This document shows positions 59,582-64,000 of a stretch of DNA of 64,000 bases, in pieces (position 1 is the first letter of the stretch; the number at the start of each line of letters is the position of its first letter). The notes under the pieces were generated by a model. The model saw only the letters and a program-made list of their open reading frames with translations, had not been told where the DNA came from and did no database searches. The stretch is from positions 248,001-312,000 of the forward strand of contig NZ_JABAII010000006.1 of the NCBI RefSeq assembly GCF_012641405.1, written 5' to 3'. This DNA is from Rhizobium sp. P40RR-XXII. Its GTDB lineage: Bacteria; Pseudomonadota; Alphaproteobacteria; Rhizobiales; Rhizobiaceae. The position numbers and the translations under genes were made by a program.

Positions 59582-60998
59582 GGGCCTTCTCCGGCAGCGG
59601 CGGCGCGACATCATCCGGGATCGGATTAATGAAGGGCGTCCCTTCAAGACGCGCTTGGTGATCGGCCTTGGCGGCCTTGATCAATTCGGGATTGCGGATG
59701 AGATCGGCAGCCGTGCTCGCCATCACCTTGGCGGCATGTTCGGTGCCCTTGTGAGCGACCGGCAGCTTGCCTTGCGCAACCAGCTGCCAGGAATGTCCGG
59801 GCGTGCCGATGGCATAGGTGGCACCCCGCATCTGCACGGTCGGCACCACCCAGCTGACAGTTCCAACATCGGTAGAGCCGACAAGCGTGCCGTCGCCGGC
59901 ACTCAGCGGGAAAATCTCCTCACAAAGCGGTTGGTCCTTCTTCGGCTTCAGCGCGAAACGACCATAGGACGCTGCAATATCCTCCGCATTGAAGGTCTCC
60001 TGAAACTTGCGGGCTGTTTCGCGATCCGCATCATCGAACACCGGAGGTCCCAGCCGCTGCAGATGCGAGAACATGCATTCTTCAAGAGGGGTATTGCCGA
60101 CGAGATTGGCATCGCCGCTGATGATCTCGCTGCGGACGGTCGTCTCGGTCATCAGAGCCGCGCCTTCGGCGACCTTCTTGACGCGGGCAACCAGAGACAG
60201 GAGCTCCGGCAACGTTCTCGCACGGATGAGGTAGCGCACCGTGGCGCGCGCTTGCACGACGTTGGGGGCTGCGCCTCCCGCATCGGTGATAGCGTAGTGG
60301 ATGCGCGCGGTCGAAGGCATGTGCTCGCGCATATAATTGACGCCGACATTCATCAATTCCACGGCATCAAGAGCGCTGCGGCCGAGATGAGGTGTGGCGG
60401 AGGCATGCGAGGCGCGGCCTGAAAAATGGAAGTTGATTTCATTGCAGGCGAGCGAGATGGGATTGTTAACGCCGGCGAAGGCGGCCGGATGCCAGGAAAT
60501 CGCGATATCGACGTCGTCGAAAATGCCAGCCCGAACCATGAAGCCCTTCGAAGAGCCGCCTTCCTCGGCGGGGCAACCGTAGTAGCGCACCCTTCCCTTC
60601 AAACCGTTTTCTGCGAGGAAGTCCTTGACGGCAGCGGCAGCAAGCATCGATCCGGCACCGAGCATATTGTGACCGCAGCCATGACCATTGCCGCCGTCGA
60701 CCAAAGGCCGTTCCTCGGCAATTCCCGCCTGTTGGCTCAAACCCGGCAGCGCATCGAACTCGCCAAGGATCGCGATGATTGGACCACCCTCGCCTGCCTC
60801 TCCCATGACTGCCGTCGGCAAGTCGGCAATGCCACGCTCGACACGAAAGCCCTCACTTTCCAGCAGCCGGGCATGCTCTTCGGCCGATTGATATTCCAGA
60901 TAATTCGTTTCCGGGATGTCCCAGATCCGGTCGCTCAACTCGAAGAACGCCGCGCGCTTTCTCTCGACAATTTCCCAAACGCCATCGGAGTTTTGCAT
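59574..60998 (-). CDS. M20 family metallohydrolase, AbgB-like
   Basis: A 474-residue zinc amidohydrolase of the aminobenzoyl-glutamate hydrolase B group. Markers: ILGEFDALPGLSQQAG, GHGCGHNMLGAGSM (metal ligands), CPAEEGGSSKGFM (catalytic Glu pair), and the dimerisation region ending FHFSGRASHASATPHLGRSALDAVELMNVGVNYMREHM. Its substrate is probably an N-acyl or N-aroyl amino acid or dipeptide. AbgB normally works with AbgA, which is absent here; the M28-like gene may be its partner. The operon is divergent from a GntR gene with a 16-bp palindrome between. Confidence 0.88.
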   Translation of the reverse strand: MQNSDGVWEIVERKRAAFFELSDRIWDIPETNYLEYQSAEEHARLLESEGFRVERGIADLPTAVMGEAGEGGPIIAILGEFDALPGLSQQAGIAEERPLVDGGNGHGCGHNMLGAGSMLAAAAVKDFLAENGLKGRVRYYGCPAEEGGSSKGFMVRAGIFDDVDIAISWHPAAFAGVNNPISLACNEINFHFSGRASHASATPHLGRSALDAVELMNVGVNYMREHMPSTARIHYAITDAGGAAPNVVQARATVRYLIRARTLPELLSLVARVKKVAEGAALMTETTVRSEIISGDANLVGNTPLEECMFSHLQRLGPPVFDDADRETARKFQETFNAEDIAASYGRFALKPKKDQPLCEEIFPLSAGDGTLVGSTDVGTVSWVVPTVQMRGATYAIGTPGHSWQLVAQGKLPVAHKGTEHAAKVMASTAADLIRNPELIKAAKADHQARLEGTPFINPIPDDVAPPLPEKAHA

Positions 60999-61030
60999 GG
61001 ATTTACAACCCGCCTCATATAATGGTAATC

Positions 61031-61046
61031 AAATTGGCGCCAATTT
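61031..61046. promoter_or_regulatory. 16-bp perfect palindrome, candidate GntR operator
   Basis: AAATTGGCGCCAATTT lies in the divergent gap, 33 bp from the M20 start and 131 bp from the GntR start. The flanks (ATC to the left, ATGAT to the right) extend the symmetry with a gap. FCD-type GntR proteins bind such dyads. Confidence 0.7.
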
Positions 61047-61176
61047 ATGATCCAATTGAAATATCTGCGCAAGAGATGAGCATGAATATTTTTTCAGCAC
61101 CAATCGTTGGCCTCGTTGTTGGCCGACTGGGAGCTATGCTAATCCTCGCCGAAATCGGGAGGCTGAGGAGAGCCGC

Positions 61177-61812
61177 ATGAATTCGCTGGAAGCCACAGCG
61201 CGAGCACAAGAGCCGCAATCGCCTGACGTGACCGAGCTCATCCTCCAAGATATCCTTGCCGGCCGACTGCCGCCCGGCACCTGGCTGAAGCAGATCGATC
61301 TCGAACGCCGGTATAACTGTACCCGACCAGAGGTCCGTAGGGCCCTCGACAGACTGGTGCAGAAGCGACTGGTGGAACACGTTCCCAATCGCGGCTATCA
61401 CGTCCATGAGCAAGACGGACGCCGCGCTCAGGAGGTTAGCGACATTCGCGTCATCCTCGAGGTCGCGGTCAGCGACCGCATTATTGCGAACGCGAGCGCA
61501 GCAGATATCGCAAATTTGCGCGTTTTCGCGTTACGCTTCGACGATCTGGTGCTGAACGGCACCATGCTTGAGCTTTATGAAGCTAATCTCGTCTTCCACC
61601 GCCATCTGCTTGCTCTCGCCGGCAATCAGGAGCTCGTGGAATTGATCACGGAAATTCGGCAGCGAACCTCGTCCGCGCCGGTATCGCAGTGGCGAACGCG
61701 TGCCCGCATCGAGCAATCTGGCCGTGAACACCAGCAAATGGTCGATGCAATAGAGAGACGCGATGTCGGTCATCTGATGGAGCTGACACGCCGGCACATC
61801 CTCCAGGCTTGA
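61177..61812 (+). CDS. GntR family regulator, FCD (FadR-like) subfamily
   Basis: A 211-residue regulator. Winged HTH at about 15-75 (TELILQDILAGRLPPGTWLKQIDLERRYNCTRPEVRRALDRLVQKRLVEHV). The FCD ligand domain is at about 90-205, with the metal-coordinating D and His pattern (EANLVFHRHLLALAGN, REHQQMVDAIERRD). It is divergent from the M20 operon, whose promoter lies by the palindrome. It probably represses that operon and releases it on binding a small acid or amino acid. Confidence 0.93.
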   Translation: MNSLEATARAQEPQSPDVTELILQDILAGRLPPGTWLKQIDLERRYNCTRPEVRRALDRLVQKRLVEHVPNRGYHVHEQDGRRAQEVSDIRVILEVAVSDRIIANASAADIANLRVFALRFDDLVLNGTMLELYEANLVFHRHLLALAGNQELVELITEIRQRTSSAPVSQWRTRARIEQSGREHQQMVDAIERRDVGHLMELTRRHILQA

Positions 61813-62046
61813 TTGGCTACCAATGAACGAACTCGGCGGTTTGATCATGGATTGAAACGAAGCGCCGAAGCTGCCGAAGCTGCCGCGGCGAGGTCCCATA
61901 TGCTTGTTGTCGTCCTTCACGGCGACGCGCCAGCCGGCACGCCGCATAATCGAGCTTTCCCGTTGAGGACATGACCATCGCTTCACGCCGCGCTCAATTC
62001 CTGACATAAATGCGCGGAGGCGACTTGCCGCCGTGGATACAGCGTT

Positions 62047-62373
62047 ATGGATGGGTCAATACCGGAAAAAAGCAAGATGCGTGCACCTGTTGGCTCCGTC
62101 ACCGGGCTTTGCTCTGCATCCGCGACCATGTTTGCAGTCGGGATGGCCTTCCTGGGCTATTGGGGTGTTTATGACCAGGGAGACTGGCGTGTTTCCGATT
62201 ATTTCGTGGTGGTTCTAGCCCTCATCGGATTTGCCGCGCTTGGCTCCGTGCCCTGGATTGTGACGACCCCTGTTGCAGAAGAAGAAGCAGAAAAAGTGGT
62301 CGAGGCCAGGCGAGCATTGGCGGTGGGAATAGCCTTCATCTGGCTGTCGGTCAGTATCGCGGTCTTTGCTTGA
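62047..62373 (+). CDS. Small membrane protein, 108 residues, unknown
   Basis: Three hydrophobic segments (about 23-40, 52-70, 89-106) with a charged loop (EEEAEKVVEARR) between the second and third. The start could be 62047 or 62077; neither has a strong ribosome site. I do not recognise a family. It is an inner-membrane protein with no obvious partner. Confidence 0.5.
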   Translation: MDGSIPEKSKMRAPVGSVTGLCSASATMFAVGMAFLGYWGVYDQGDWRVSDYFVVVLALIGFAALGSVPWIVTTPVAEEEAEKVVEARRALAVGIAFIWLSVSIAVFA

Positions 62374-62458
62374 CCTATCCGCGCGCCATGGCTACGCGAC
62401 GGCACAAGAAGCCTGCCTCCAGTCCCGTCGCAACCTACCGCGGCAAAGACCGGCAACC

Positions 62459-63028
62459 CTATTTTTTATCGTTTAAGGCCACGATCCGATCAACCGCTGC
62501 CGAAAAGCCCTGTAGCGATATCTGGAAACCCAGCGCTTTGCCGCCGTCGGCAACGACCTTAAGGTTCAAGTGCGAACCGGTGCGCAATTTGGCAAATGTT
62601 GCCGCGTCGAGCGGAAGCAAGGCAATGCAGCCGTTGGGCAAGCATGTGCGAAAGCGCACTGGTTTCAAGGGCGGCTGATCATCGATATTGGGTGTCACGC
62701 CGGAGTCGAGAACAATGCCAAATGGCAGGAGAAGTGTCGCAAGCCCGCTGCCGTCGGGACGCATCTGTAGTTCGACGGCAAGCAGTCTCTGGCCATTCTG
62801 CTGGGTTTGATCTTGCGAAATCGTGCATACCGCCGTTTTGTCGCTTTGGTTGCATGCGACACGCCAGTCCTGATAGGCCTCCTGCAGGCTCGAGGCGCCG
62901 TTAGGCAGCGCCGATTGGGCAAAGGCCGCAGGCGCAAGCGTCAAAGTCGCACTCGCGCAGGTAAAGGCAAACATTGCCCGGAATATGCGGCCGATTGTGC
63001 GAGGTGAAATGAGCGACAAAATTGACAA
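62459..63028 (-). CDS. Invasion-associated locus B (IalB) family protein
   Basis: A 189-residue exported protein. The signal peptide spans about 1-37 (AAFAQS). The IalB pattern is clear: YQDWRVACNQSDKTAVCTISQ with two cysteines, and VRFRTCLPNGCIALLPLDAATFAKLRTG with two more. The cysteine pairs probably form disulfides in the periplasm. In Bartonella the family member aids erythrocyte invasion; rhizobia carry several paralogues of unknown role. Confidence 0.9.
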   Translation of the reverse strand: MSILSLISPRTIGRIFRAMFAFTCASATLTLAPAAFAQSALPNGASSLQEAYQDWRVACNQSDKTAVCTISQDQTQQNGQRLLAVELQMRPDGSGLATLLLPFGIVLDSGVTPNIDDQPPLKPVRFRTCLPNGCIALLPLDAATFAKLRTGSHLNLKVVADGGKALGFQISLQGFSAAVDRIVALNDKK

Positions 63029-63162
63029 AGGATAAAATCTTTCTGCTTGGAACGAGAGATTTCCTCACCGCGGCGCCGGGAGCACCAGGGTGAGGAACCA
63101 CAACCAGGACTGACCGTCACGAGCACGAACCTTACGCTTCCGCGATCAGAGCTCCTGATAAG

Positions 63163-63636
63163 TTAAGTGCACACCCACTCCCGGACAGCGCAGCGAGAGC
63201 CCGAGCGCTCGCATGCCTTCAGCGCAAGACCCTCGGCTTCCTTGCGCGTCGGTGCCGAATTTGCGCTCCATGGCGTCGCCCGCTCGCGTTTTTCCTTGCC
63301 GACGGCAAGCGCGCCGCAATGATTGTACGGAAAGCCGGTCTTATCGTCGTCATCCCAGTGCCGGTGATTGCGGAACACGCTGACCACGACGCAACTGTTC
63401 CCCTTGTCACGCTCGCAGTGCTTGAGCGCGATATCCATGGCCTCCTGCCGTTTGTCGGCACCCCAGAAGAAACCGTATTTTTCGTCGGGCGCGGAATAGG
63501 CAATGGCCGCCCAGATGCCGCGTTCCTCCGGTGGAGGGGCGGGCGGCTGCTCTGCCGTAAAGAGATCAGCTGCCCCCAGCTGGCCGATGGAAACAAATAG
63601 AATACCGATCGCCGCAATGGCGGATCTCAACTTCAT
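63163..63636 (-). CDS. DUF4189 secreted protein
   Basis: A 157-residue exported protein with a signal peptide (about 1-22). The mature part, RGIWAAIAYSAPDEKYGFFWGADKRQEAMDIALKHCERDKGNSCVVVSVFRN, matches DUF4189, with paired cysteines near the middle and end (CERSGSRCAVREWVC). It overlaps the next upstream gene by 4 bp (ATGA). Function unknown. Confidence 0.85.
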   Translation of the reverse strand: MKLRSAIAAIGILFVSIGQLGAADLFTAEQPPAPPPEERGIWAAIAYSAPDEKYGFFWGADKRQEAMDIALKHCERDKGNSCVVVSVFRNHRHWDDDDKTGFPYNHCGALAVGKEKRERATPWSANSAPTRKEAEGLALKACERSGSRCAVREWVCT

Positions 63637-64000
63637 TTTGAGCCCCCTTGTTTTCCTGCTGCCGAGGCGACGGAAATAACGACGCAGCCGTTTCCGGTCG
63701 GCAGAAGCATCGCATCGCCGCCGTCATTGCCGAGTTCGTAGACCCCGACCTGGCCGAGATTGTTGACGAGCTTGCTTCCGTTCGGGAACTTGGCCGAAAC
63801 TTCCGGGCAAGCGCTTGGAAACGGTGCCACGCGAACCATGGAGCCTTCGCAGCCGGATGCGACCGGTGCCGCGAATACGATGCCGGCAGCCGGACCGCTA
63901 TAACCTTGCGTTGCGTAGTTCATGCCGACAAGGGCCTGCACCGCATGTTTGTCGGCTGCCTCGTTGTTCCAGATCGATTGGACATTGTATTGCGTGCCGC
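63633..64000 (-). CDS. Conserved hypothetical protein, partial (5' end beyond the window)
   Basis: The C-terminal 122 residues or so of a larger protein, read from the right edge: a GTQYNVQSIWNNEAADKHAV stretch, GYSGPAAGIVFAAPVASGCEG, then VNNLGQVGVYELGNDGGDAMLLPTGNGC. Gly-rich turns and paired cysteines suggest a secreted or envelope protein. Its stop overlaps the DUF4189 start, so the two are in one operon. A GTG at 63941 is not the start; the frame stays open to the edge. Family not recognised. Confidence 0.65.
   Translation of the reverse strand, partial: GTQYNVQSIWNNEAADKHAVQALVGMNYATQGYSGPAAGIVFAAPVASGCEGSMVRVAPFPSACPEVSAKFPNGSKLVNNLGQVGVYELGNDGGDAMLLPTGNGCVVISVASAAGKQGGSK

Noticed and set aside
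1..64000. CRISPR array, insertion sequence, prophage, tRNA or rRNA genes
   Set aside because: No regular direct repeats, no transposase or integrase frames and no tRNA-like cloverleaf were recognised. A tRNA scan and a genome alignment would settle it.

Overview
The window looks like a rhizobial (Rhizobiaceae, Rhizobium-type) alphaproteobacterial replicon segment. The grounds are high GC, GNAT-free but regulator- and ABC-transporter-dense gene content, rhizobial families (DUF995, DUF1236, DUF1176, IalB, BigR/Blh), alphaproteobacterial LexA-like and EcfG-like promoter motifs, and a polysaccharide locus like the Sinorhizobium uxs1/uxe1 locus. No rRNA, tRNA, insertion sequence, phage gene or CRISPR array was seen. 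The gene content is typical of an accessory chromid or megaplasmid, but that is inference.

Layout. 1-5110: quinate/shikimate catabolism on the minus strand (MFS importer, dehydroshikimate dehydratase fusion, TetR regulator, shikimate dehydrogenase) with two matching operators placed inside promoter spacers. 5200-7630: small stress-type genes and a cysteine hydrolase. 7780-9341: PadR-ChrA chromate efflux. 9429-13892: DUF1176 protein, divergent LysR/MFS pair, Tat-exported cyclophilin-like protein and DUF1236 protein. 14126-17637: a NarL-type two-component system between two outward-lying genes for secreted Gly/Asn-rich proteins. 18403-23701: a membrane-anchored AraC regulator with a MacAB-like ABC export system. 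24030-29048: a ribose-type sugar ABC importer and its divergent LacI regulator, with two operators 116 bp apart.

31440-40790: a surface-polysaccharide cluster (UDP-xylose synthase, UDP-xylose/UDP-glucose 4-epimerase, processive GT2, UDP-glucose dehydrogenase, DUF995, GH26, DUF995), followed by an AraC regulator carrying a PilZ-like RRxxPR motif that resembles the c-di-GMP-sensing regulator CuxR. 40942-45032: DNA polymerase IV with a LexA-like box, then a FecBCD-type importer. 45247-48605: an SDR and the sulfide-detoxification blh-bigR-YeeE pair operon with a clear BigR operator.

48898-61812: two polar-amino-acid ABC importers lying tail to tail around a 12-bp perfect hairpin. The first is linked to an Lrp regulator and a homocysteine S-methyltransferase, which suggests uptake and use of a methyl donor such as S-methylmethionine. 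The second has two substrate-binding proteins, an unusual M28 peptidase-like protein, an AbgB-like M20 hydrolase and a divergent GntR regulator with a 16-bp perfect palindrome. 62047-64000: small membrane and secreted proteins (IalB, DUF4189), the last gene running off the right edge.

The observations most worth following are the DUF995/GH26 polysaccharide locus with its CuxR-like regulator, the two-component system bracketed by Gly/Asn-rich proteins, and the M28-like protein that lacks the canonical Glu-Glu pair.
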